Notes under the pieces: generated by a model | What the model was told of the DNA's origin: nothing | Seen by the model: only the letters and a program-made list of their open reading frames with translations | Databases searched by the model: none | DNA from: JAOPZW01 sp963788935 | Lineage (GTDB): Bacteria; Actinomycetota; Thermoleophilia; Solirubrobacterales; Solirubrobacteraceae | DNA: 64,000 nt | Reading direction: 5' to 3' | Assembly: GCA_963788935.1 (NCBI GenBank) | Contig: CAWBIM010000004.1 | Span: forward strand, 496,001-560,000 | Position numbers and translations under genes: made by a program | Shown: positions 1 through 6,739 of the stretch, in pieces | Layout of the letters: each line of letters begins with the position of its first letter | Numbering within the stretch: position 1 is the stretch's first letter

Positions 1-289
1 CCGGGGCGTCCGGCTGCCACGTCAGCAGATCGCCCCGCACGAGGACCGCGGCGCCCGGCCGGGCCTCGGCCAGGAGCGCGGCGCTGCGATCGACCCCGGT
101 CACCGCGAACCCGGCGGCGGCGAGCGCGTTCGCGTGCCGGCCGGTCCCGCACCCGGCGTCGATCACGGTCGACCCGGGCTCGATCCCCTCGGCCGCGAGC
201 AGCGCCGCGATTCGTTCGGGCGGCGGCCCCGCCGGGGTCGGGACGACGAGCTCGTAGGCCCACGCCAGCTCGCCGTAGAGCGGTCGCAC
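1..289 (-). CDS. SAM-dependent class I methyltransferase (partial, C-terminus outside window)
   Basis: Reading the minus strand from a GTG at 289 gives an open frame that runs off the window start (96 codons visible). Residues about 42-52 read VIDAGCGTGRH, the glycine-rich motif I of class I SAM methyltransferases, and GVDRS follows about 15 residues later as the acidic motif II that holds the SAM ribose. The start lies 11 bases after the lgt stop on the same strand, with GGGAGG just before it, so it is probably co-transcribed with lgt. The substrate cannot be inferred because the variable C-terminal part is missing. Confidence 0.75.
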   Translation of the reverse strand, partial: MRPLYGELAWAYELVVPTPAGPPPERIAALLAAEGIEPGSTVIDAGCGTGRHANALAAAGFAVTGVDRSAALLAEARPGAAVLVRGDLLTWQPDAP

Positions 290-299
290 CCTCCCGCGC

Positions 300-1151
300 T
301 CAGCGCCCGGCGACCGGCGCCGCCTGGCGGTGCTCCGGGTAGGGCTCGGCGTCGTAGTCCGGGCCCTTGCGCTGGGTGCGCACGAACCACGCGATCCCGA
401 TCGCGAACAGGACGATCGCGACGAAGAAGTTCAGCCGCAGCCCGAGGATGTGGTGGGCCGGGTCGACGCGCAGCAACTCCTCCCAGATGCGCCCGAACGA
501 GTAGCCCGCCACGTACAGCGCGAACAGCCCCGGCGGGCGGATCCGGCGGTGGTGGCCGAGCCAGACGAGGAACGCCGCGAGCCCGACGTTCCAGACGATC
601 TCGTAGAGGAACGTCGGGTGGAAGGTGGCGTCGTTCAGGTAGCCGTCCGGGCGGAACTCGCGGTCGATCTCGAGGCCCCAGGGCAGCGAGGTCGGGCCGC
701 CGAAGAGCTCCTGGTTGAACCAGTTGCCGACGCGGCCGATCGCCTGCGCCACGAGCAGGCCGGGGGCGACGCAGTCCATGAACAGCGAGATGTTCGCCCC
801 GCGGCGGTGCAGCACCCAGATCCCGGCCGCGACCCCGCCGGCGATCCCGCCCCAGATCCCGAGGCCGCCGCGCCAGATCGCGAACGGGCCCCACCACGCG
901 TCGGGGACCTCGTTCCAGCTCGTGAGCAGGAAGTAGATGCGCCCGCCGATGAGCCCGGCCGGGAAGCCCCAGAGCGCGCACTCCTGGGCGAGCGTGGGGT
1001 CGCCGCCGAGCTTCCCCCATCGCCGGCCCGTGATCACGACGGCGGCGAGGACCGCGAAGACGTAGCAGATGCCGTAGGCCCGGAAGAACAGCGGCCCGAT
1101 GTGAAAGCCGTTGGACGCGGGGGAGGGGATCGAGGCCAGGAGGGACGTCAC
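300..1151 (-). CDS. lgt: Prolipoprotein diacylglyceryl transferase
   Basis: About 283 aa. Lgt moves a diacylglyceryl group from phosphatidylglycerol to the lipobox cysteine of prelipoproteins in the cytoplasmic membrane, the first step of lipoprotein maturation. The protein has the expected run of hydrophobic segments, an early FHIGPLFFRAYGICY segment, GLIGGRIYF, and the family signature in the middle, AIGRVGNWFNQELFGGPT, which carries the conserved arginine and asparagine. A late GRIWEELLRVDP segment is also typical. The GTG at 1151 (VTSLLASIPSP) gives the normal family length; the open frame runs further upstream but that extension has no family character. A methyltransferase gene follows immediately. 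Confidence 0.93.
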   Translation of the reverse strand: MTSLLASIPSPASNGFHIGPLFFRAYGICYVFAVLAAVVITGRRWGKLGGDPTLAQECALWGFPAGLIGGRIYFLLTSWNEVPDAWWGPFAIWRGGLGIWGGIAGGVAAGIWVLHRRGANISLFMDCVAPGLLVAQAIGRVGNWFNQELFGGPTSLPWGLEIDREFRPDGYLNDATFHPTFLYEIVWNVGLAAFLVWLGHHRRIRPPGLFALYVAGYSFGRIWEELLRVDPAHHILGLRLNFFVAIVLFAIGIAWFVRTQRKGPDYDAEPYPEHRQAAPVAGR

Positions 1152-1425
1152 GGGTGGGCATGTTCGCAACCGCCGCCGCCCGGCGGCGCCGCCGGTGCGC
1201 CGGGCGGTCCGGGATGCGCGGCCCCGCATATCGCCGTTCTGGATGTCGCGCGAGCCCGCGTGGTCGGCGAGTGCGTCTTCTGCTCTGGGGAATGTCAGCG
1301 CGTCGGTCCACGATGACGTCGGGTTCACAACAGCTCTCGGGAGGGCTCGCGAATCCCCCCGGCCCGGCGAACTCCTCAGCCGGGCCGGGGGTCGCTGCCG
1401 TTCTGCCGTTACGGTGGCTCGCGCG

Positions 1426-1974
1426 ATGCCCGAGCCGCCCCCGCCGGCGTACGCGCTGCGCCCGGCCGTCCCGGCCGACGCCGACGCGCTCGCCCGCGGC
1501 GTGATCGACGGCCTCGCGGAGTACCCGGCGTTCGCTCCTGACGGGTGGGCGCCGCCCGCGTTCGCGGCGGAGGCCGCCCACACCCGCCGCGCGCTCGCCG
1601 ATCCCGACGCGTGGTGTCTCGTGGCCGAGGCGGGCGGGGAGATCGTGGGCCAGATCTCGCTCGTGCCGGCGACGGCGGGGCCGCGGCCGGTCGCCGACGC
1701 GACCCTCGCCCACGTCCGCAACCTGTTCGTGCACCGCGACCACCGCGGCACGGGGCTGGCGCGGGTGCTCGACGCCGCCGCGGCCGATGCGGCGCGGGAG
1801 CGCGGGTTCAGCGCGATGCGGCTGTTCGTGGCGGCCGGGCAGTCCCGGGCGCGGGCGTTCTACGAGCGCGCGGGCTGGGCGCCGGTGAGCGAGCCGTTCC
1901 ACGACCCGGTGCCGGGCCTGGCCATGGTCGAGTACCGCCGCGCGGTCCCGGACCGCGACGACGACGGCCGCTGA
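1426..1974 (+). CDS. GNAT-family N-acetyltransferase
   Basis: About 182 aa. Single GNAT domain. The segment HVRNLFVHRDHRGTGLARVL holds the beta4 strand followed by the R/Q-x-x-G-x-G/A pyrophosphate-binding turn for acetyl-CoA (here RGTGLA), and RAFYERAGWAPV is the typical beta5-alpha4 end of the fold. The N-terminus (YALRPAVPADADAL) is the usual first strand and helix. ATG at 1426 is chosen; an in-frame GTG lies 12 bases upstream at 1414. It points away from lgt and converges on dut. The substrate is not predictable from sequence. Confidence 0.85.
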   Translation: MPEPPPPAYALRPAVPADADALARGVIDGLAEYPAFAPDGWAPPAFAAEAAHTRRALADPDAWCLVAEAGGEIVGQISLVPATAGPRPVADATLAHVRNLFVHRDHRGTGLARVLDAAAADAARERGFSAMRLFVAAGQSRARAFYERAGWAPVSEPFHDPVPGLAMVEYRRAVPDRDDDGR

Positions 1975-1990
1975 CGCGGGGTCCGCGGGC

Positions 1991-2455
1991 TCAGCGGCCG
2001 GAGGAGCCGAAGCCCAGCTCGCCGCGGGCGTCGGGCCCGGCGTCGAGGTCCTCGACGACCCGCACCTCGGGCGCGACGAACGGGACGAGCACGAGCTGCG
2101 CGATGCGGTCGCCCGCGCGCACCGCGTGGGGCGCGTCGCCGGTGTTGAGCAGCGTGACCCGCAGCTCGCCCCGGTAGCCGGGGTCGACGAGACCGGGCGC
2201 GTTGACGATCGTGATGCCGTGGCGCGAGGCGAGCCCCGAGCGCGGCGTGACGAGCCCCGCGACGTTCGGCGGCAGGGCGATCGCGACGCCCGTCCCGATC
2301 GTGCGCCGGCGCGCGGGCCAGAGGGTGACGTCCTCGACGGAGGCGAGGTCGTAGCCCGCGTCGTGGTCGTGCGCGCGGCGTGGCGCGGCGGCGGACGGAT
2401 GCAGCAGGCGGACCTGCAGCTCGGCGGTGATCGGCTCGAAGAGGGCGGCGGCCAT
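1991..2455 (-). CDS. dut: dUTP diphosphatase (dUTPase)
   Basis: 154 aa, normal for a trimeric dUTPase, which hydrolyses dUTP to dUMP and PPi, keeps uracil out of DNA and feeds thymidylate synthesis. All five family motifs are visible in order: HDAGYDLAS (motif 1), PRSGLA (motif 2), GLVDPGYRGEL (motif 3, uracil pocket and catalytic Asp), GDRIAQLVL (motif 4) and the glycine-rich tail RGELGFGSSGR (motif 5). It converges on the GNAT gene with a 16-base gap. No oddity seen. Confidence 0.95.
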   Translation of the reverse strand: MAAALFEPITAELQVRLLHPSAAAPRRAHDHDAGYDLASVEDVTLWPARRRTIGTGVAIALPPNVAGLVTPRSGLASRHGITIVNAPGLVDPGYRGELRVTLLNTGDAPHAVRAGDRIAQLVLVPFVAPEVRVVEDLDAGPDARGELGFGSSGR

Positions 2456-2881
2456 GGCTCACCAACGTAGCGGCCACCCCGGTCACTTCCGCGCCCGGAG
2501 TCTCGGCGTCTGCGGAATGTGGCCCGAATTTCGGCTCGGGCGCGCTGGCTGCGGCGCCACGCGCGGTCGCTCGTGTGGGCCCGAGGCCGGTGAACCGCCG
2601 CACCGAGGGAAGAGGATCGGCGCTCGCGTCGCGCGACGAGTTATCCGCGGATAGCGGGGATTTCTCGTCGAGCGATAGCTCGCGCCGCCGGCCGGGCCGA
2701 GAAACGGTCGTGGAGCGTCCGGAAGTCGCCCCGCCCGACGAACAGCCGCGGGCGCGCCGACGCCCGACCAGCGACGCCCGCCCCAACTCCCTCCTCGCCG
2801 AGCCGTCCGCGGGCGCCCCGCGATGCGGCGGCGGTCGCGCGGGGCGCCGCCCGACCGCCGCCGACGCAAAGGAACAGTCGC
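2456..2881. other. Intergenic region, no convincing gene
   Basis: This 426-base stretch lies upstream of dut and downstream of the GMC oxidoreductase gene. Short open frames exist on both strands, but they are arginine/proline-rich and look like chance frames in GC-rich DNA. A small AT-richer island (about 2640-2680) contains TTATCCGCGGATA, whose core TATCCGCGGATA is a perfect 12-bp palindrome. The right half (2790-2849) is one copy of a repeat that recurs inverted near 21.05 kb. Confidence 0.6.
2790..2849 (-). repeat. Dispersed intergenic repeat, copy A
   Basis: On the minus strand this segment contains a 21-base block (2790-2810) identical to 21076-21096 on the plus strand. A second 21-base block (2829-2849) matches 21035-21055 with one mismatch. 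Both copies lie outside genes. A shorter 18-base version of the first block occurs in the same orientation as this copy at 21271-21288. Confidence 0.6.
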
Positions 2882-4555
2882 CTACGTCGTCTCCGCCATG
2901 TCCGCCTTGCGGTACCGGTAGAACGGCGTGTGCTCGGGCTCGAGCGGGGTGTTGCCGAGGATGAGGTCGGCCGACTTCTCGGCCGTCATCATCGTCGGCG
3001 CGTAGATGTTGCCGTTCGTCACGTACGGGAACACCGACGCGTCCACGACGCGCAGCCCCTCCGTCCCGCGCACGCGCATCGAGCCCGGGTCGATGACGGA
3101 CATGTCGTCCGTGCCCATCTTCGTGGTGCACGACGGGTGCAGCGCGGTCTCGGCGTCCTTCGCGACCCAGTCCATGATCTCCTCGGGCGTCTGGACCGAC
3201 GGCCCCGGCGACAGCTCGCCGTCGTTGTACGGCTCGAACGCGGGCTGGTTGAGGATCTTCCGCGCGATCGGGATCGCCTCGGTCCACTCGCGCCGGTCCT
3301 GCTCGGTCGTGAGGTAGTTGAAGCGCAGCTCCGGCTTGCGCCGCGGGTCGGTCGACCCGATCTTCACCGTGCCGCGGGCGTCCGAGAACATCGGCCCGAT
3401 GTGCACCTGGTAGCCGTGCTCGGCCGCCGGCTTCGAGCCGTCGTAGCGGATCGCCAGCGGCAGGAAGTGGAACATGAGGTTCGGCCACTCGACCTCGTCG
3501 TTGGAGCGCACGAACCCGCCGCCCTCGAAGTGGTTCGTCGCCGCCGGCCCGGTGTGGCGCAGGATCCACTCGGCGCCGACCTTCGGGCGGTTCTGCCACT
3601 TGAGCGCCGGCATCTCGGACACCGGCTGCTTGGAGGCGTACTGGATGTAGACCTCGAGGTGGTCCTGGAGGTTCTCGCCGACGCCGGGCACGTCGGAGAC
3701 GACGTCGATGCCGAACGTCTGCAGCTCGCGGGCGTTGCCGACGCCGGAGAGCTGCAGCAGCTGGGGCGAGTTGATGGCGCCGCCGCAGAGGATCACCTCG
3801 TTGGCCGTGACCTTCTCGCCGCCGCGCCGGCCGAACTTCGAGTACTCCACGCCCGTCGCCCGCGTCCCGTCGAACAGGACCTTGTTGACCATCGCGCCCG
3901 TGCGGACCTCGAGGTTCGGGCGGTCCATGACCGGGTGCAGATAGGCCACGGAGGCGCTGTAGCGGCGGCCGTTGTGGATGTTGCGGTCGAACGGGGCGAA
4001 GCCCTCCTGCTGGTAGCCGTTGACGTCCTTCGTCAGCGGGTAGCCGGCCTCGACGCACGCCTTGAAGAACGCCTGGAACAGCGGGCTCGTCGCCGGGCCG
4101 CGCTCGAGCACGAGCGGGCCGTTGCCGCCGCGCCACTCGTCCGCGCCCGCGAGGCACGTCTCCATCTTCTTGAAGTAGGGCAGGCAGTGGGCGTAGTCCC
4201 AGTTCTCCATGCCCTGGTCGCGCGACCAGCGCTCGTAGTCCAGCGGGTTGCCGCGCTGGAAGATCATGCCGTTGATCGAGCTCGACCCGCCGAGCACCTT
4301 GCCGCGCGCGTGGTAGACGCGCCGCCCGTTCATGCGCGGCTCCGGCTCGGACTCGTACTGCCAGTCGTAGAAGCGGTTGCCGATCGGGATCGTCAGCGCG
4401 GCCGGCATGTGGATGAAGAGGTCGAACTTCCAGTCGGGGCGGCCCGCCTCCAGGACGAGCACCTTGGTGGAGGGGTCGGCACTCAGGCGGTTGGCGAGCG
4501 CGCTGCCCGCAGAACCCCCGCCGACGATCACGAAGTCGTAGCGCTCATCAGCCAT
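2882..4555 (-). CDS. GMC-family oxidoreductase, choline dehydrogenase-like
   Basis: About 557 aa, normal for BetA-type choline dehydrogenase. It would oxidise choline (or a related alcohol) to the aldehyde with FAD. The N-terminus has the FAD-binding GGGSAG (residues 12-17) and the ribose-binding LVLEAG; HARGKVLGGSSSINGMIFQR is GMC signature 1 and GGAINSPQLLQLSG signature 2. Near the C-terminus are the active-site histidine segment ALHPSCTTKMG and VVDASVFPYVTNGNIYAPT with its conserved Asn. ATG at 4555 places a TAGGGT -10-like box 7 bases upstream. The divergent neighbour is an aldehyde dehydrogenase, which supports a choline-to-betaine role, but GMC substrate assignment from sequence is only moderately safe. 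Confidence 0.85.
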   Translation of the reverse strand: MADERYDFVIVGGGSAGSALANRLSADPSTKVLVLEAGRPDWKFDLFIHMPAALTIPIGNRFYDWQYESEPEPRMNGRRVYHARGKVLGGSSSINGMIFQRGNPLDYERWSRDQGMENWDYAHCLPYFKKMETCLAGADEWRGGNGPLVLERGPATSPLFQAFFKACVEAGYPLTKDVNGYQQEGFAPFDRNIHNGRRYSASVAYLHPVMDRPNLEVRTGAMVNKVLFDGTRATGVEYSKFGRRGGEKVTANEVILCGGAINSPQLLQLSGVGNARELQTFGIDVVSDVPGVGENLQDHLEVYIQYASKQPVSEMPALKWQNRPKVGAEWILRHTGPAATNHFEGGGFVRSNDEVEWPNLMFHFLPLAIRYDGSKPAAEHGYQVHIGPMFSDARGTVKIGSTDPRRKPELRFNYLTTEQDRREWTEAIPIARKILNQPAFEPYNDGELSPGPSVQTPEEIMDWVAKDAETALHPSCTTKMGTDDMSVIDPGSMRVRGTEGLRVVDASVFPYVTNGNIYAPTMMTAEKSADLILGNTPLEPEHTPFYRYRKADMAETT

Positions 4556-4562
4556 GGTCCCG

Positions 4563-4584
4563 ACCCTATGCGAATGCATAGGGT
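4563..4584. promoter_or_regulatory. Palindromic divergent promoter/operator between GMC oxidoreductase and aldehyde dehydrogenase
   Basis: Perfect 9-bp arms ACCCTATGC and GCATAGGGT are separated by GAAT. Each arm ends in TAGGGT, a plausible actinobacterial -10, read outward exactly 7 bases before each start codon (ATG at 4555 on minus, ATG at 4592 on plus). This fits two back-to-back leaderless promoters and could also be a dimeric repressor site. Confidence 0.6.
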
Positions 4585-4591
4585 TGGCGCT

Positions 4592-6049
4592 ATGGCCACC
4601 GGCACGAGCGCTCCCACCCGCATGTTCATCTCCGGCGCCTGGGAGGACGCCCTCTCCGGGGCCACCGCCGAGGCCGCCAGCCCGGCGACCGGCGAGGCGC
4701 TCGGGCCCGTCGCCCAGGGCGACCGCGAGGACGCCCGCCGCGCGATCGCCGCCGCGAAGGCCGCGTTCCCGGGCTGGGAGCGGGAGACCGCGTTCGCCCG
4801 CGCCGCGGGCCTGCGCCGCGTCGCCGACGTCTGCGAGCGCCGCCGCGACGAGCTCGCCCGCGCGCTGACCCTCGACCAGGGCAAGCCGCTGCACGCCGAG
4901 AGCTACGACGAGGTCGACGAGCTCGTCGCGATGTGGCGCGGGGCGGCCGAGGACGGCATCCGCCTCGAGGGCGCGATCGCGCCGAGCATGAACCCGGGCA
5001 AGCGCGTCCTGCTCGTCCGCCGCCCGCTCGGCCCGGTCGCGGTCGTCACGCCGTGGAACTGGCCGTACACGATGCCCGCCGAGATCGTGGCCCCGGCGCT
5101 CGCCTGCGGCAACACCGTCGTGTGGACCCCGGCGCCGAGCACCGCGGTCTGCTCGGGGCTGCTGGCCGAGTGCATCGCCGAGGCCGACCTCCCGCCGGGC
5201 GTGTTCAACTTCGTCACCGGCCCCGGCCCGGAGGTCGGCGACGAGCTCGTCGGCCACCCGGACATCGTCGGGGTCGGCTTCATCGGCTCGACCGCGACGG
5301 GCCTGCACATCGCGCGGCGCGCGGCGGGCAAGGCGCAGCTGCTCGAGATGGGCGGCAACGGGCCGCTCGTCGTGATGGACGACGCCGACATCGAGGCGGC
5401 CGCCGAGGCCGCGATCATGGCCTGCTTCCTGTGCGCCGGGCAGAGCTGCACCGCCGGCGAGCTGCTGCTCGTCCACGAGGCGGTCCGCGAGGACTTCGTC
5501 CGCGCGCTGGCCGAGCGCGTCACGCGCGACATCGTCCTCGGCGACCCGTTCGCCCAGGGCACCACGCTCGGGCCGCTGAACAACGAGCCGGTCGCGGCGA
5601 AGATGGACGAGCACGTCTCGGACGCCGAGCAGCGCGGCGCGAGCGTCGTGACCGGCGGCGCGCGGGCCGACGGCTTCCCGACCGGGCTCTACTGGCCGGC
5701 GACGATCCTCGACGGCGTGCCCGCCGACGCCCAGGCGGCGGTCGAGGAGACGTTCGGGCCGATCGCCCCGGTCGTCGCGATCTCGTCGGTCGACGAGGCG
5801 ATCGAGATCACGAACCGCTCGGGCTACGGCCTGCTGGCGGCGATCTTCACGCGCGACCTGATGCAGGGCCTGCGCTTCGCCGACGAGGTCCGCACGGGGC
5901 TCGTGAACATCAACGAGACGACGAACTACTGGGAGAACCACCTGCCCTTCGGCGGGCGGGCGGGGACCGTCAGCGGGGTCGGCCGCGTCGGCGGGCGCTA
6001 CCCGATGGAGACGCTGACCGAGCTGCAGACGGTCGTCATCAGCGGCTGA
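4592..6049 (+). CDS. NAD(P)-dependent aldehyde dehydrogenase, betaine-aldehyde-dehydrogenase-like
   Basis: About 485 aa. Oxidises an aldehyde to the acid with NAD(P). The Rossmann region carries TPWNWPY and the coenzyme loop GFIGSTATG; the general-base glutamate is E252 in LEMGGNGP and the nucleophile is C286 in GQSCTAGE; EETFGPIAPV is the late conserved loop. The usual KP pair after GNTVV is replaced by TP (GNTVVWTPAPST), a mild departure that may affect NADP preference. Divergent pairing with the choline-dehydrogenase-like gene suggests betaine aldehyde as substrate. The 3-prime end overlaps the convergent GntR gene by 11 bases. ATG 4592 follows a TAGGGT box by 7 bases, suggesting a leaderless mRNA. 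Confidence 0.88.
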   Translation: MATGTSAPTRMFISGAWEDALSGATAEAASPATGEALGPVAQGDREDARRAIAAAKAAFPGWERETAFARAAGLRRVADVCERRRDELARALTLDQGKPLHAESYDEVDELVAMWRGAAEDGIRLEGAIAPSMNPGKRVLLVRRPLGPVAVVTPWNWPYTMPAEIVAPALACGNTVVWTPAPSTAVCSGLLAECIAEADLPPGVFNFVTGPGPEVGDELVGHPDIVGVGFIGSTATGLHIARRAAGKAQLLEMGGNGPLVVMDDADIEAAAEAAIMACFLCAGQSCTAGELLLVHEAVREDFVRALAERVTRDIVLGDPFAQGTTLGPLNNEPVAAKMDEHVSDAEQRGASVVTGGARADGFPTGLYWPATILDGVPADAQAAVEETFGPIAPVVAISSVDEAIEITNRSGYGLLAAIFTRDLMQGLRFADEVRTGLVNINETTNYWENHLPFGGRAGTVSGVGRVGGRYPMETLTELQTVVISG

Positions 6050-6713
6050 ACGCGTCCATGATCTCGGTCTCGAAGGCCTGGACGTGCACGAGCATCCGGG
6101 CCTCGGCCAGCGCCTCGTCGCCGGCGACGAGCGCGTGCAGCAGCGCCCGCTGCTCGTGGACCGCGGCCGGGAGGGCGGCGACCCGCTCGAGGACGAGGTG
6201 CCAGATCCGCAGCGACAGCGCCCACAGCCGCTCGAGCGCGTCGACGAGGTAGGGGTTGCCCGCCGCCTCCCACACGAAGTGGTGGACGCGCTCGTCGAGG
6301 CGCATGTAGGCGTCGATCCCGACCGTCCCCTCGATCGCCTGCAGCTCGGCGTCGAGCTGGGCGGCGACGGCCCGCAGGCGGTCGTCCATGCGCCGCGCGG
6401 CCAGGCGCGCGGCGGCGGGCTCGAGCTCGGCGCGGACCTCGGCGATGTGGACGATGTCGGTCGCCTCGATGTCGGTGACGTACGTCCCCGAGCGGGGCCG
6501 GACCTCGACCAGGCCCTCGAGCGCCAGGCGCTTGACCGCCTCGCGCAGCGGCGTGCGGCCGAGCGTGAGGCTGCGCATGAGCTCGTCCTCGCGCAGCGCG
6601 GTCCCCGGCGGCAGGCGGAGCGTGACGATGAGGTCGCGCATCGTCGCGTAGGCACGCTCGGCGAGGAGGCCGCCGTTGCCGGCCACCGTCCGCTGGGATG
6701 GTTGACGGCCCAC
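6039..6713 (-). CDS. GntR-family regulator, FadR/FCD subfamily
   Basis: About 224 aa. N-terminal winged helix with the GntR signature LPPGTALREDELMRSLTLGR and TPLREAVKRLALEGLV, followed by an all-helical FCD effector domain (AEVRAELEPAAARLAARR ... RLDERVHHFVWEAAGNPYL ... HEQRALLHAL), whose conserved histidines usually bind a metal and a carboxylate ligand. GTG at 6713 is chosen because it leaves the palindrome at 6723-6732 between the two divergent starts; an upstream ATG at 6752 would overlap the flavoprotein start and an internal GTG at 6686 is also possible. It probably controls the divergent dehydrogenase. A close relative sits at 58007-58669. Confidence 0.88.
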   Translation of the reverse strand: MGRQPSQRTVAGNGGLLAERAYATMRDLIVTLRLPPGTALREDELMRSLTLGRTPLREAVKRLALEGLVEVRPRSGTYVTDIEATDIVHIAEVRAELEPAAARLAARRMDDRLRAVAAQLDAELQAIEGTVGIDAYMRLDERVHHFVWEAAGNPYLVDALERLWALSLRIWHLVLERVAALPAAVHEQRALLHALVAGDEALAEARMLVHVQAFETEIMDAFSR

Positions 6714-6722
6714 GAGAGCGAT

Positions 6723-6732
6723 TGATATATCA
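6723..6732. promoter_or_regulatory. GntR-type operator overlapping -10 boxes
   Basis: TGATATATCA is a perfect 10-bp palindrome in the 26-base gap between the GntR and flavoprotein starts. On plus, TATATC lies 8 bases before ATG 6740. The minus-strand reading AACTGATATATCA closely matches the sites at 57944-57965 and 61449-61461, so it is probably a regulator box as well as a -10. Confidence 0.6.
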
Positions 6733-6739
6733 GTTGGCC

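Noticed and set aside
2483..2869. 128-codon minus-strand ORF
   Set aside because: Composition is R/P/G-rich without motif, it overlaps the dispersed repeat, and it lacks a ribosome site.
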